Of a stretch of 64,000 nt of DNA, positions 40,318 to 49,209 are shown in pieces. The stretch's first letter is position 1, and each line of letters starts with the position of its first letter. A model generated the notes under the pieces. The model searched no databases. It was not told where the DNA came from and worked only from the letters and a program-made list of their open reading frames with translations. Origin of the DNA: Sharpea porci (GTDB lineage Bacteria; Bacillota_I; Bacilli_A; Erysipelotrichales; Coprobacillaceae); assembly GCF_009695655.1 (NCBI RefSeq), contig NZ_VUNM01000008.1, positions 1 to 64,000 of the forward strand, read 5' to 3'. The translations under genes were made by a program, and so were the position numbers.

Positions 40318-42510
40318 ATGATCAACGAGAATTGGGAGAGCGAGTTTAAGACTCGTTTATTAGAACATTATGATGAGATGAAGTGGCTTTATACTGAGTT
40401 GTATAATGATCCACATGCATTCGATTATTTCTGTGAAATGTTGCATCAGTATTACACAGAAAGAAGTGATTTATTGAAAGAATGGGACGAAGCAAGAATT
40501 GCCGTTCCAAACTGGTACCAAGGTAATGAAATGCTTGGTATGTTGATGTATGTTAAGCAGTTTGCAGGTACTCTTAAAGGGGTAAAAGAGCATCTCGATT
40601 ATGTCCAGGAATGTGGTGTTAACTACTTACACTTAATGCCGCTACTTGAGTCACCAGCTGGTAGAAGTGATGGGGGCTATGCCGTTAGTAACTTTAGAAA
40701 AGTACAACCAGAACTTGGGACAATGGAAGACTTATCTGACTTAGCTACTGAATGTCATAAGAAGGGGATGTCTGTATGTCTTGACTTCGTTATGAACCAT
40801 ACTTCAGAAGACCATGAATGGGCTAAGCGTGCACGTGCTGGGGAGAAAGAATACCAGGATCGTTATTTCTTCTTCGATAACTGGAATATTCCAAATGAAT
40901 TCGAAAAGACAGTACCACAGGTTTTCCCAACAACAGCGCCAGGTAACTTTAGCTGGTGTGAAGAAGCACATAAGGTCGTAATGACAACATTCTATCCATA
41001 TCAGTGGGACTTAAATTACAACAATCCAACAGTCTTCAATGACATGACTGCAAACATGTTGAATTTATGTAATCATGGCGTTGATATTGTTCGTCTTGAT
41101 GCTGTGCCATATATCTGGAAGAAGCTTGGGACATCATGTCGTAACTTACCAGAAGTGCATACACTTGTCAGATTAATGCGTATGGCAGCTGAAGTCGTAT
41201 GTCCAGGGACGTTATTACTTGGTGAAGTTGTTATGGAACCAAGCAAGGTTGTACCATACTTCGGTTCAATTGAAAAACCAGAATGTCATATGCTTTACAA
41301 TGTTACAACAATGGCATCTACATGGCATACAGTAGCGACAAGAGATGTACGTCTCTTAAAACATCAATTAGGAACAGTTTTTGCCTTACCTAAACAGTAT
41401 ACATTCTTGAATTATTTAAGATGTCATGATGATATTGGCTGGGGTCTTGATTATGATTTCTTAGGCCAGTTTGGTATAAACGAAGTTTTGCATAAGAAAT
41501 TCTTAAATGACTACTTCACCGGTAAGCTTTGGGAAAGTAATGGACGTGGTGAACTTTATAATGATGATCCAACACTTGGTGATGCAAGACTTTGTGGTAC
41601 AACAGCTTCTTTATGTGGTGTAGAAGCAGCTGTATATGAAAAGAATGACTGGAAGCTTAACATGTCTCTAGAATTAGATGAAATGTTGCATGCATTCTTA
41701 TTCACTCAATCAGGTATTCCAGTACTTTATAGTGGTGATGAAATTGGTCAGTTAAATGACTATAGCTATCATGATGATCCATTAAAGTGGGATGACTCAA
41801 GATATTTACATCGTGGTGATTTAAACTGGGATCATGTCGCTATGCGTAACGATATGAATACACGTCAAGGCCGTTTATTCCATGCATTACGTAAATTAGA
41901 AAAGATTCGTGCTTCTCATCCTGTATTTGAAAGTGATGCAGATGCATGGGTTGTAGAAACATATAATGATCATGTATTAGGTATTGGTCGTTATTTTGAT
42001 AATGAAAAGCTTATTGCCTTATTCAACTTCTCTGAAGATGAACAAGTTGCATGGATCAATGAAGAGGAAGATTATATTGATTTAATGACAGGTTTACAGA
42101 GAGATGCCAAGGGTGTTAACTTAGCTGGACATAGCTTTGCTTGGTTATTACATTCTTATCGTGAAAAAGAATACAACAATGAAGCACCTACTCCTGTTGA
42201 AAAAAAAACAAAACCAGTAGATAAGTCAGATGCAGAAGCTAAACCTGCTGAAAAGAAAGCTGAATTGAAGGCGGAAGCTAAACCTGCTGAAAAGAAAGCT
42301 GAAGTGAAGGCAGAAGCTAAACCTGCTGAAAAGAAAGCTGAAGTAAAGGCAGAAGCTAAACCTGCTGAAAAGAAAGCTGAAGTCAAGGTAGAAGCTAAGC
42401 CTGCCGCAAAAAAGACACAGTCTGCGAAAAAAACAACAAGAAAACCAGCTGCTAAGAAAACACGTAAGACAACGAAGAAAGCCTCTACAAAGAAGGTAAC
42501 TACAAAATGA
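40318..42510 (+). CDS. Amylosucrase-type GH13 enzyme with Lys/Ala/Pro-rich repeat tail
   Basis: A 730-residue cytosolic glycoside hydrolase family 13 protein, subfamily 4-like. Catalytic residues are Asp261 (RLDAVPYIWKKLGTSC), Glu303 (LLGEVV) and Asp371 (RCHDDIGW). Amylosucrase transfers glucose from sucrose to alpha-1,4-glucan, releasing fructose. Residues about 620-730 form a tail unlike other amylosucrases: KPAEKKAE(L/V)K(A/V)EA repeats, then KKTTRKPAAKKTRKTTKK, resembling histone H1/AlgP tails. ATG 40318 follows AGGAGG. The gene overlaps the HAD phosphatase by 4 bp, and the operon also encodes a sucrose-type PTS. Confidence 0.9.
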   Translation: MINENWESEFKTRLLEHYDEMKWLYTELYNDPHAFDYFCEMLHQYYTERSDLLKEWDEARIAVPNWYQGNEMLGMLMYVKQFAGTLKGVKEHLDYVQECGVNYLHLMPLLESPAGRSDGGYAVSNFRKVQPELGTMEDLSDLATECHKKGMSVCLDFVMNHTSEDHEWAKRARAGEKEYQDRYFFFDNWNIPNEFEKTVPQVFPTTAPGNFSWCEEAHKVVMTTFYPYQWDLNYNNPTVFNDMTANMLNLCNHGVDIVRLDAVPYIWKKLGTSCRNLPEVHTLVRLMRMAAEVVCPGTLLLGEVVMEPSKVVPYFGSIEKPECHMLYNVTTMASTWHTVATRDVRLLKHQLGTVFALPKQYTFLNYLRCHDDIGWGLDYDFLGQFGINEVLHKKFLNDYFTGKLWESNGRGELYNDDPTLGDARLCGTTASLCGVEAAVYEKNDWKLNMSLELDEMLHAFLFTQSGIPVLYSGDEIGQLNDYSYHDDPLKWDDSRYLHRGDLNWDHVAMRNDMNTRQGRLFHALRKLEKIRASHPVFESDADAWVVETYNDHVLGIGRYFDNEKLIALFNFSEDEQVAWINEEEDYIDLMTGLQRDAKGVNLAGHSFAWLLHSYREKEYNNEAPTPVEKKTKPVDKSDAEAKPAEKKAELKAEAKPAEKKAEVKAEAKPAEKKAEVKAEAKPAEKKAEVKVEAKPAAKKTQSAKKTTRKPAAKKTRKTTKKASTKKVTTK
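42241..42396 (+). repeat. Four tandem 39-bp repeats in the amylosucrase tail
   Basis: Units start at 42241, 42280, 42319 and 42358, each encoding KPAEKKAE-x-K-x-EA, with a partial fifth at 42397. High DNA identity suggests recent expansion and copy-number instability. Confidence 0.9.
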
Positions 42511-43325
42511 AATTAATCTTCGTTGATATTGATGGAACATTAACTGAAGCTGGCAGTAATGTACCACCACAAAGTGCCTTAGATGCCATCAAGGCAACAC
42601 AGGCAAAGGGAAATAAAGTATTTTTATGCACTGGTCGTAATCTTGCAATGCTTTCACCATTATTGAAATATGGCTTTGATGGTGTTGTAGCGAGTGGTGG
42701 TGGTTATGTGACGATTGGTGATGAAGTCATTTATGATCACCCAATGACACAAGAACAAACAGAATTAGCACTTGATGTCTTGAAGAGAAATGGTGTCTTT
42801 AGAACAATTGAAGCTAAGGATGCTACATATGGTGATGAAAGCCTGGGAGACTTCTTAAAGGGAACAAGTGAAGGAAATAGTGAGATTGAAAGATGGCGTA
42901 AAGCTTTATCGGAAGATCTTGGTATTAGGCCAATGCATGAATACGATGGTAGACCAATTTATAAAGTCGTTATTATGTGTCAAAAAGAATCACAATTAAC
43001 TGAAGCAAGAGCATTATTAGAGAAGGACTTTAATTTTGCGATTCAGGATGTGGCTGCACACAATTGCCTTAATGGTGATTTAGTCAATCGTGCTTTTGAT
43101 AAGGGCAAAGGAATTGAACGTGTGGCTGAAAAACTTGGTGTCGATATGAAAGATACTTATGGTTTTGGTGATTCGATGAATGATTTGGAAATGATTCAGA
43201 CTGTTGGCGTATCCGTAACTATGGCCAATGGTTCAGACAAGCTTAAAGCAATCAGCACTTATGTTGCTGATGATGTAAAGAATGATGGCTTGGCAAAAGC
43301 ATTCAAACATTTAGGTTTGATTTAG
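42507..43325 (+). CDS. Cof-type HAD phosphatase
   Basis: A 272-residue HAD-superfamily hydrolase of the Cof/YidA type. The nucleophile motif is VDIDGTL (Asp7, Asp9) and the C-terminal motif is GFGDSMNDLEM. Cof enzymes dephosphorylate sugar phosphates. Its ATG overlaps the amylosucrase stop (ATGA), and a PTS permease follows, so sucrose-6-phosphate is an attractive candidate substrate; this is inferred from position only. Confidence 0.88.
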   Translation: MKLIFVDIDGTLTEAGSNVPPQSALDAIKATQAKGNKVFLCTGRNLAMLSPLLKYGFDGVVASGGGYVTIGDEVIYDHPMTQEQTELALDVLKRNGVFRTIEAKDATYGDESLGDFLKGTSEGNSEIERWRKALSEDLGIRPMHEYDGRPIYKVVIMCQKESQLTEARALLEKDFNFAIQDVAAHNCLNGDLVNRAFDKGKGIERVAEKLGVDMKDTYGFGDSMNDLEMIQTVGVSVTMANGSDKLKAISTYVADDVKNDGLAKAFKHLGLI

Positions 43326-43330
43326 GTTAG

Positions 43331-43351
43331 AACTATTCAGAAAGAATAGTT
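43331..43351 (+). other. Intercistronic hairpin between HAD and PTS genes
   Basis: AACTATTC-AGAAA-GAATAGTT is a perfect 8-bp stem followed by GTAATAAAAAA, without a T-run, so more likely a transcript-stabilising or processing hairpin than a terminator. Confidence 0.5.
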
Positions 43352-43388
43352 GTAATAAAAAAGTGCTACGAAAGGGGAAAATTTATTT

Positions 43389-45257
43389 ATGGCACTTGAT
43401 TATGCAAAATGTGCTGCCGAGATATGGGCAACTCTTGGTGGCAAAGACAATGTAGCTACTGCAGCTCATTGTGCAACAAGATTAAGACTTGCAATTGTTG
43501 ATATTGACAAGGTTGACTTGAAAGCACTTGAAAATGTCGAAGGCGTACAGGGCGTATTTAGCTCTAATGGACAGTTACAGGCAATCATCGGGACTGGTAC
43601 TGTTAATCATGTTTACGATGAATTCTTAAAAGTATCTGGCTTAACTGCTGCAACAAAGGATGATGTAAAAGCAGCAGCAGCTGCATCACAGCCATTACCA
43701 AAACGTATGGTAAAGACTTTAGGTGATGTATTTGTACCAATCTTACCAGCAATCGTTGCTTCTGGTTTAATGATGGGTATCGTCGAAGCATTAGGTAAAG
43801 CTATTCCTGGCTTCGCAGCTACACCTTGGTATCAGTTCCTTGATATGGCTGCTAATACCGCATTCGCTTACTTACCAGTTATCGTTGCAGTATCTGCTGC
43901 AAGAGTATTTGGCGGTAACATCTTCTTAGGCGCTGTTATGGGTCTTATGATGATCCACTCTAATCTTACTAATGGCTGGAATGCTGCTAATGGGTACAAA
44001 GTATGGTACATGTTAGGTAAAGGTATTCACTTTGGTAATTACTATTTAGGTCAGATTAACGTGCTTGGTTATCAAGGTCACGTTATCCCAGTTATTATCG
44101 CTATTTGGGTAATGTGTAAATTAGAAAAATGGTTACATGACCATGTACCTGCAGTTCTTGATTTATTCATTACACCACTTACTACAGTTCTCTTAACTGC
44201 CTTACTTACATTCATGGCTATTGGTCCAATCTTCTCAACACTTGAAACATATGTATTAACAGGTGCTAAATGGTTAATTACAGTTGGTTATGGTGTTGGT
44301 GCAGCAGCAATGGGTGCTATCTATCCAGTTACAGTTGTTATGGGCTTACACCATATGTACAACGTTATCGAAGCAGGCTTACTTGCTTCTAAAGATTTCG
44401 GCAACTTAAATATTTGGATGCCAATCGCATCTGCAGCTAACTTCGCACAGTTCGGTGCCTGCTTAGCTGTTGGTATTAAGACAAAGAGTTCTAAACGTAG
44501 AGCTATTGCCGTTCCTTCTTCACTTTCAGCAGCATTAGGTATTACTGAACCTGCTATCTTCGGTGTTAACTTACGATTAATGAAACCATTCGTATTTGGT
44601 ATGATCGGTGGTGCAGCTGGTGCATTAGTTGGTGAATGGATGGGCTTAGGTGCTACTGCTTATGGTGTTACTGGTATTCCTGGTTTCTTAACAATCAATA
44701 AACCAATCCAGTATTGTATCTTACTTGCAGTAGCTGGTGGTATCGCCTTCGCACTTACATTCACATTATGGCATGAAGATCCTGATGATTGGGATAAACC
44801 AGCAGCAGAAGAACTTCCAGCACCTACAACAGTCGCTATTAAAACTGAAAAAGGTGACGTTGTTCAGCCTGTCAATGGTACAATCGTTCCTGCTTCAAAG
44901 ATTCCTGATCCAATGTTTGCAGCTGAAACTATGGGTCCATCAGTAGGTATTGAACCAGTTGATGGTAATGTCTATGCTCCATTTGATGGTACTGTACAGA
45001 TGGTCTTCCCTACTAACCATGCAGTTGGTTTATTATCAGATGATGGTGTTGAAGTGCTGATCCATGTTGGTGTTGATACAGTTAATATGGAAGGTGAAGG
45101 CTTTGCCGGCTTCGTTACACAGGGCGACAAGGTCACTAAAGGCCAGAAGCTTCTTACATTTGATCGTTCTGCCATTAAAGATGCAGGCTATTCTGATACA
45201 GTTGTTCTTATTGTCACAAACAAAGATGCAGTAGGAAAAATTGATAAAGCGGCATAA
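43389..45257 (+). CDS. PTS beta-glucoside/sucrose-type EIIBCA permease
   Basis: A 622-residue permease with all three PTS domains: EIIB (1-90, phospho-Cys28 in AAHCATRLR), EIIC (about 105-460, GITEPAIFGVNLR) and EIIA (about 490-622, phospho-His559 in VLIHVGVDTV). Order and sequence fit the sucrose/beta-glucoside family, and sucrose is the likely substrate given the amylosucrase in the operon. No GH32 sucrose-6-phosphate hydrolase is present in the window. Confidence 0.9.
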   Translation: MALDYAKCAAEIWATLGGKDNVATAAHCATRLRLAIVDIDKVDLKALENVEGVQGVFSSNGQLQAIIGTGTVNHVYDEFLKVSGLTAATKDDVKAAAAASQPLPKRMVKTLGDVFVPILPAIVASGLMMGIVEALGKAIPGFAATPWYQFLDMAANTAFAYLPVIVAVSAARVFGGNIFLGAVMGLMMIHSNLTNGWNAANGYKVWYMLGKGIHFGNYYLGQINVLGYQGHVIPVIIAIWVMCKLEKWLHDHVPAVLDLFITPLTTVLLTALLTFMAIGPIFSTLETYVLTGAKWLITVGYGVGAAAMGAIYPVTVVMGLHHMYNVIEAGLLASKDFGNLNIWMPIASAANFAQFGACLAVGIKTKSSKRRAIAVPSSLSAALGITEPAIFGVNLRLMKPFVFGMIGGAAGALVGEWMGLGATAYGVTGIPGFLTINKPIQYCILLAVAGGIAFALTFTLWHEDPDDWDKPAAEELPAPTTVAIKTEKGDVVQPVNGTIVPASKIPDPMFAAETMGPSVGIEPVDGNVYAPFDGTVQMVFPTNHAVGLLSDDGVEVLIHVGVDTVNMEGEGFAGFVTQGDKVTKGQKLLTFDRSAIKDAGYSDTVVLIVTNKDAVGKIDKAA

Positions 45258-45262
45258 AAACT

Positions 45263-45294
45263 AAACAGGGTATCATCGATACCCTGTTTTAAGA
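45263..45294 (+). terminator. Terminator/attenuator between PTS and HPr-like genes
   Basis: AAACAGGGTATC-ATC-GATACCCTGTTTT, a perfect 12-bp stem. It should lower expression of the HPr gene relative to the permease. Confidence 0.8.
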
Positions 45295-45308
45295 AAAGAG
45301 GTAAAGAA

Positions 45309-45566
45309 ATGAAAGAATTTACTTATACGATTCAAGATCCACAGGGCATGCATGCAAGACCTGCAGGCAAAATTGCAGCCATTGCTCAAAGCTATCCTGG
45401 TAGAGTTACACTCTGGAAAGGTGAAGAAGGTGTCGATGTGAAAAAGCTTCTTCCCCTCATTGGTACAAATCTTAAGCAGGGTGACACTGTTATCATTCGT
45501 GTTGAAGGTGAAAATGAAGAACAGGCTGCTGCTTCTATGGAAGCTGCTTTTAAAGAAAATATCTAA
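45309..45566 (+). CDS. HPr-family phosphocarrier with Lys at position 46
   Basis: An 85-residue HPr-like protein. The phospho-acceptor His15 is intact in GMHARPAGK. The regulatory Ser46, phosphorylated by HPr kinase in Firmicutes, aligns with Lys46 in DVKKLLPL. It could therefore carry phosphate from enzyme I to EIIA but not serve as the CcpA co-repressor. It is the last gene of the sucrose locus and is probably a dedicated carrier; the general HPr would be elsewhere. Confidence 0.88.
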   Translation: MKEFTYTIQDPQGMHARPAGKIAAIAQSYPGRVTLWKGEEGVDVKKLLPLIGTNLKQGDTVIIRVEGENEEQAAASMEAAFKENI

Positions 45567-45570
45567 TCTG

Positions 45571-45625
45571 AAAGCATCCTTAAATGGGTGCTTTTTTAAA
45601 GCCATCTTTTAGAGATGGTTTTATT
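45571..45625 (+). terminator. Tandem terminators of the sucrose locus
   Basis: AAGCATCC/GGGTGCTT with TTTTTT, followed directly by a second hairpin GCCATCT-TTT-AGAGATGGT with a T-rich tail. Confidence 0.85.
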
Positions 45626-45669
45626 GTATTTGTAATGTCAAATAAAAGTAAGTTGATATTCTCGAAATA

Positions 45670-45688
45670 TTGCATTCATATGATGCAA
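45670..45688. promoter_or_regulatory. Operator-like inverted repeat before the EAL gene
   Basis: TTGCAT (45670-45675) and ATGCAA (45683-45688) around TCATATG, 42 bp before the start codon. The binding protein is unknown. Confidence 0.4.
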
Positions 45689-45729
45689 ATGTTACTATTT
45701 TATTACAGGTGTTGTGAGGAGATGAGCGT

Positions 45730-47766
45730 ATGGAGAATGTGTCATCAGGTTGTTATGTGATCGATGAAGACTATAATGTCATCAGTGTCAATGACACCGC
45801 AAAAAAGATTTATCCCCAGATAGAAGTGGGAAAGAAGTGCTATCGATGTCTTTCAGATATTGATGAACCATGTGGACCTTGTCCTGTCCATAATGGCATA
45901 AAAGGCCCAAGAACATATTGTGATCCTATTCGTAATATTATGGAATCTGTTGATGCTGTTGAAATACCAATAGATGGTCATGGAACATGCCATGCCCTTG
46001 TATTCTCTACTGTTGGCAGTGATGCCAAAATTGCTGCAACTCTTCCTACGAGTGTTGATGATTTACGTGATTTAGCATATATAAAAGCATTCACTTCTGA
46101 CCTTTTGACTGTTTTATTGGTTGATGTGAATAGTAAAAAATGCTTTGTATATCGTGATAATGGTGCACAGCAGAAGCCTGAAGATATCTTTCGTCAATAT
46201 AACTCATATCATGATTACCTAGAAACATATGTAAAGGAACATGTTATTGAGGAAGATCGTTATACTGTTCTTGAAAATGGTAATTTTGATCATATTGTGG
46301 ATACATTAAAGAAACGTGAAAGCTTCATGATTCATTTTCGTACTATGCAGGATCATAATATTCATTACTATAATACAAAGATTGTGCGTATTGGTCATGC
46401 TGATGATTTTGATAATTTTATTATTGGGATTGGCTGTGAAGATGACAGTGTGGCTATGATGCGAGAAATGAATGAATTAGAGAAGAATCTTTCCCTTGTG
46501 GAAGTGGACACTTTAACACATCTCTATACCAAAGAAGCCTTCCGTATTTATGGTGAAAAGATGCGACATGAATATCCTGATATCGATTTTGATTTTTGTG
46601 TCCTCAAGGTGGATGATCTCACATCCCTCAATATCCAATATGGCACTATAAAGGTTGATAACTTATTATCGCTTATTGGGCAAGGTTTAATTGCTGCCAA
46701 AAATGAATATACTTGCCTTACTTATATGGGATCAGGGGTCTTTGCCTGCTATCGCAAGACAATGAGTTATGATGAACGTAAGAATGGCTGTGCACAGTTT
46801 GCGGAACTCATAAAAGAGGAAACAAACATGCGTAATCTTTCTATCAAGTGGTCTGTCTATGTTACACCACGTAAGGAATTAACGGTTGATGAAATTATTG
46901 AAAAGACAAACTATGCCTTATCAACAATACGTGCTAATAGTAATCAGGACTATGTTGAATTTGATCAGAAAATGGTTGATCAGATGGAAGAAGAAAAACG
47001 TATTGAAAACATCTTTGAAATAGCACTTAAGAATCATGAAATATCAGTATGGTATCAACCTAAATATGATAGTCATACAAAAGAAATCGTTGGTGCAGAA
47101 GCGTTAGCTCGTTGGAAACAGAAAGATGGTAAAATGATTTCTCCAGGAGAATTCATACCTATTCTAGAAAAGAGTGGGAAGATTCGTAAGCTGGATGGCT
47201 ATGTCTTTGAAGAAGTTTGTAAGATGGAAATGAAACTACTTGAAGAAGGTCATGCTTTACCTATTTCAGTCAATTTATCACGTGTAAGTGTCTATGATGA
47301 TAATGTCGCAGATGCCTATTATGATATCGCTATGAAATATGGCAATATCATCAAACACTTACCAATTGAAATAACTGAAAGTGCAGCAGTAAGTGATGTG
47401 AAAATACATAAGCTAGCGCAGGAACTGTCAAAGTATGGCTTTATCTTACATATGGATGACTTTGGAGCTGGTTTTTCTACGCTCGCGGCATTAGAAACAC
47501 TTCCTTTCACAACGCTCAAGCTAGACAAATCACTTGTTGATTTAATTGGCAAGAAGGATGCTGAAGCATTATTAAAACATACGGTTGCCTATGCGAAAGA
47601 AACGGGTAAGTGTGTTGTTGCGGAAGGTGTGGAAAACAAGGGACAATATGATTTTCTTGTACAGATTGGCTGTGATATGATTCAAGGATTCTATTTTGCG
47701 AAGCCGATGGATGAAAATATGTTTGAGAAATGTGTGTTAGAAAAGGTGGTTGGTATTCATGAATAA
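45730..47766 (+). CDS. EAL-domain cyclic di-GMP phosphodiesterase with degenerate GGDEF and Cys-rich PAS-like N-terminus
   Basis: A 678-residue soluble protein. Residues 1-100 are PAS-like with a CxxC...CxxC cluster (Cys37, Cys40, Cys48, Cys51), which may bind metal or sense redox. A GGDEF-like domain follows with GSGVF (334-338) in place of GGDEF, so it is catalytically dead. The C-terminal EAL domain (about 430-678) has Glu457-Ala-Leu, NLSR, EITES, MDDFG, KLDKS and AEGVE, all needed to hydrolyse cyclic di-GMP. It overlaps the next gene, a GGDEF cyclase, by 8 bp, so opposing activities are co-expressed. Confidence 0.9.
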   Translation: MENVSSGCYVIDEDYNVISVNDTAKKIYPQIEVGKKCYRCLSDIDEPCGPCPVHNGIKGPRTYCDPIRNIMESVDAVEIPIDGHGTCHALVFSTVGSDAKIAATLPTSVDDLRDLAYIKAFTSDLLTVLLVDVNSKKCFVYRDNGAQQKPEDIFRQYNSYHDYLETYVKEHVIEEDRYTVLENGNFDHIVDTLKKRESFMIHFRTMQDHNIHYYNTKIVRIGHADDFDNFIIGIGCEDDSVAMMREMNELEKNLSLVEVDTLTHLYTKEAFRIYGEKMRHEYPDIDFDFCVLKVDDLTSLNIQYGTIKVDNLLSLIGQGLIAAKNEYTCLTYMGSGVFACYRKTMSYDERKNGCAQFAELIKEETNMRNLSIKWSVYVTPRKELTVDEIIEKTNYALSTIRANSNQDYVEFDQKMVDQMEEEKRIENIFEIALKNHEISVWYQPKYDSHTKEIVGAEALARWKQKDGKMISPGEFIPILEKSGKIRKLDGYVFEEVCKMEMKLLEEGHALPISVNLSRVSVYDDNVADAYYDIAMKYGNIIKHLPIEITESAAVSDVKIHKLAQELSKYGFILHMDDFGAGFSTLAALETLPFTTLKLDKSLVDLIGKKDAEALLKHTVAYAKETGKCVVAEGVENKGQYDFLVQIGCDMIQGFYFAKPMDENMFEKCVLEKVVGIHE

Positions 47767-49120
47767 TGCATTTGAGCTCAATAGTTTTGAGGATATACCT
47801 GAGGAATATGCAGTATTCAAATTGATATATAATGAGAAGAGAGATCGTGTTATTGATACAGAATATGCTTATGTGAATAGGCGTTATTGCAAACTAGGGA
47901 ATACAACACCAGAATACCTCCTAGGCAAACGTTTTACAGAAATCTATCCTGAAGCAGAATTAAAATGGTTTGATTATTGTTTCAAAGCAGATCAAGAAAA
48001 AAAGACAATCAATGATGTCATGTATTCTCCTGAAATAAGTCATTGGCTTTCATTTACGGTTGGTCCAACAAGTACACCGGGCTATATTGCTTATACATTT
48101 ACTATAGTTGATCATGAACATGAAGAAGATGTCATGAATAAACAAACAAGCTTCACTAATAATATTGTCTTGCGCGTTTCTACAATACTCAGTAGCGACC
48201 AGGGCTATAATGAAGCTATGTCAGATGCTTTATTGACATTAAGCAAAGCTATTCATCCTGATCGTCTTTATATTCTTGAGACGGATTTAAAAACTATTAG
48301 TAATACTTTTGAATGGTGTAAAGAGGGTATTACAAGTGAGATGGATACTTTGCAGAATCTCAGTTATGATGAATATATGCTGGGTTGGGAAACTTTTCTT
48401 GAGCAGGATACAGTGGTTTTTATTCCTAATATTGAGATGTTGAAAGAAGATTATCCGTCTGATTATCAGATTTTAAAACGACAGGGAATCTATCGCTTAA
48501 TAGCTGCTCCGTTCTATCATAAAGGGAAGCTTACTGGATATCTTGGGGCTGATAATTTTGAATTCTCAGATCTTGTCAATACTCGTATTATTCTAGAGAT
48601 GACTTCCTATTTTATTGGGGTGAGAATTGCTAATCATCATATGATCCAGAAACTTCACCATCTAAGCAATTATGATAGCTTAACGGGTGTCCATAACCGC
48701 AATGCCCTCCAACAAAGACTTGCGGAACTAGAAAAGACAAAAGGATCTCTTGGTGTTGTCTTTGCGGATCTCAATGGCCTTAAAACAATCAATGATCGTT
48801 ATGGCCATGCGGCTGGTGATATTGCATTATGTAAGGTTGCTTCATTGCTATCAAGACAATTTGGCAGTGCGAATATCTATCGTGAAGGAGGCGATGAGTT
48901 CATCGTGCTTCTTCCACTCATGAGTAAACAGGATTTCTTAGAAGCCAAAAAGACCATTCAAAGAAAACTCAGCGAAACAAAAGAGTATGTCGTTGCAGTT
49001 GGCTTTGCATTTAGCGAAGATATGTCCAAAATCAATGAAACAGTTGCTTTAGCTGATAATAAGATGTATCAAGATAAAGCTGAATACTATCGTATACATG
49101 ATCGTCGTAAACGAAGTTAA
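47759..49120 (+). CDS. PAS-GAF-like diguanylate cyclase (GGDEF)
   Basis: A 453-residue soluble cyclase: a PAS-like domain (1-125), a GAF-like domain (about 140-295) and a GGDEF domain with intact GGDEF at 377-381 (REGGDEF). The RxxD I-site is absent, as in the two membrane cyclases at 12.3-14.6 kb. ATG 47759 is preferred, with AAAAGGTGG just upstream inside the EAL gene. With that gene it forms a make-and-break pair for cyclic di-GMP. Confidence 0.9.
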   Translation: MNNAFELNSFEDIPEEYAVFKLIYNEKRDRVIDTEYAYVNRRYCKLGNTTPEYLLGKRFTEIYPEAELKWFDYCFKADQEKKTINDVMYSPEISHWLSFTVGPTSTPGYIAYTFTIVDHEHEEDVMNKQTSFTNNIVLRVSTILSSDQGYNEAMSDALLTLSKAIHPDRLYILETDLKTISNTFEWCKEGITSEMDTLQNLSYDEYMLGWETFLEQDTVVFIPNIEMLKEDYPSDYQILKRQGIYRLIAAPFYHKGKLTGYLGADNFEFSDLVNTRIILEMTSYFIGVRIANHHMIQKLHHLSNYDSLTGVHNRNALQQRLAELEKTKGSLGVVFADLNGLKTINDRYGHAAGDIALCKVASLLSRQFGSANIYREGGDEFIVLLPLMSKQDFLEAKKTIQRKLSETKEYVVAVGFAFSEDMSKINETVALADNKMYQDKAEYYRIHDRRKRS

Positions 49121-49147
49121 GTTTATGCATTTTTTAACGCAAAATGA

Positions 49148-49176
49148 TTGTATTTTCATGCAAGATAGTTGATAAT
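49148..49176 (+). promoter_or_regulatory. Promoter of the rubredoxin gene
   Basis: TTGTAT (49148-49153), a 17-bp spacer and GATAAT (49171-49176). Confidence 0.6.
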
Positions 49177-49209
49177 AAAGGCACAAAAAGAAATAGGAGG
49201 AATTAGTCT

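Noticed and set aside
42241-42396. 39-bp repeats as a CRISPR array
   Set aside because: The units are contiguous without spacers, are in frame and encode a protein repeat.
42156-42570. Long minus-strand open frames with perfect repeats opposite the amylosucrase tail
   Set aside because: They are antisense shadows of the 39-bp repeats, have no RBS, and lie entirely within a well-supported gene.
45309-45566. HPr-like protein as Crh
   Set aside because: Crh lacks His15 and keeps Ser46; here His15 is present and position 46 is Lys.
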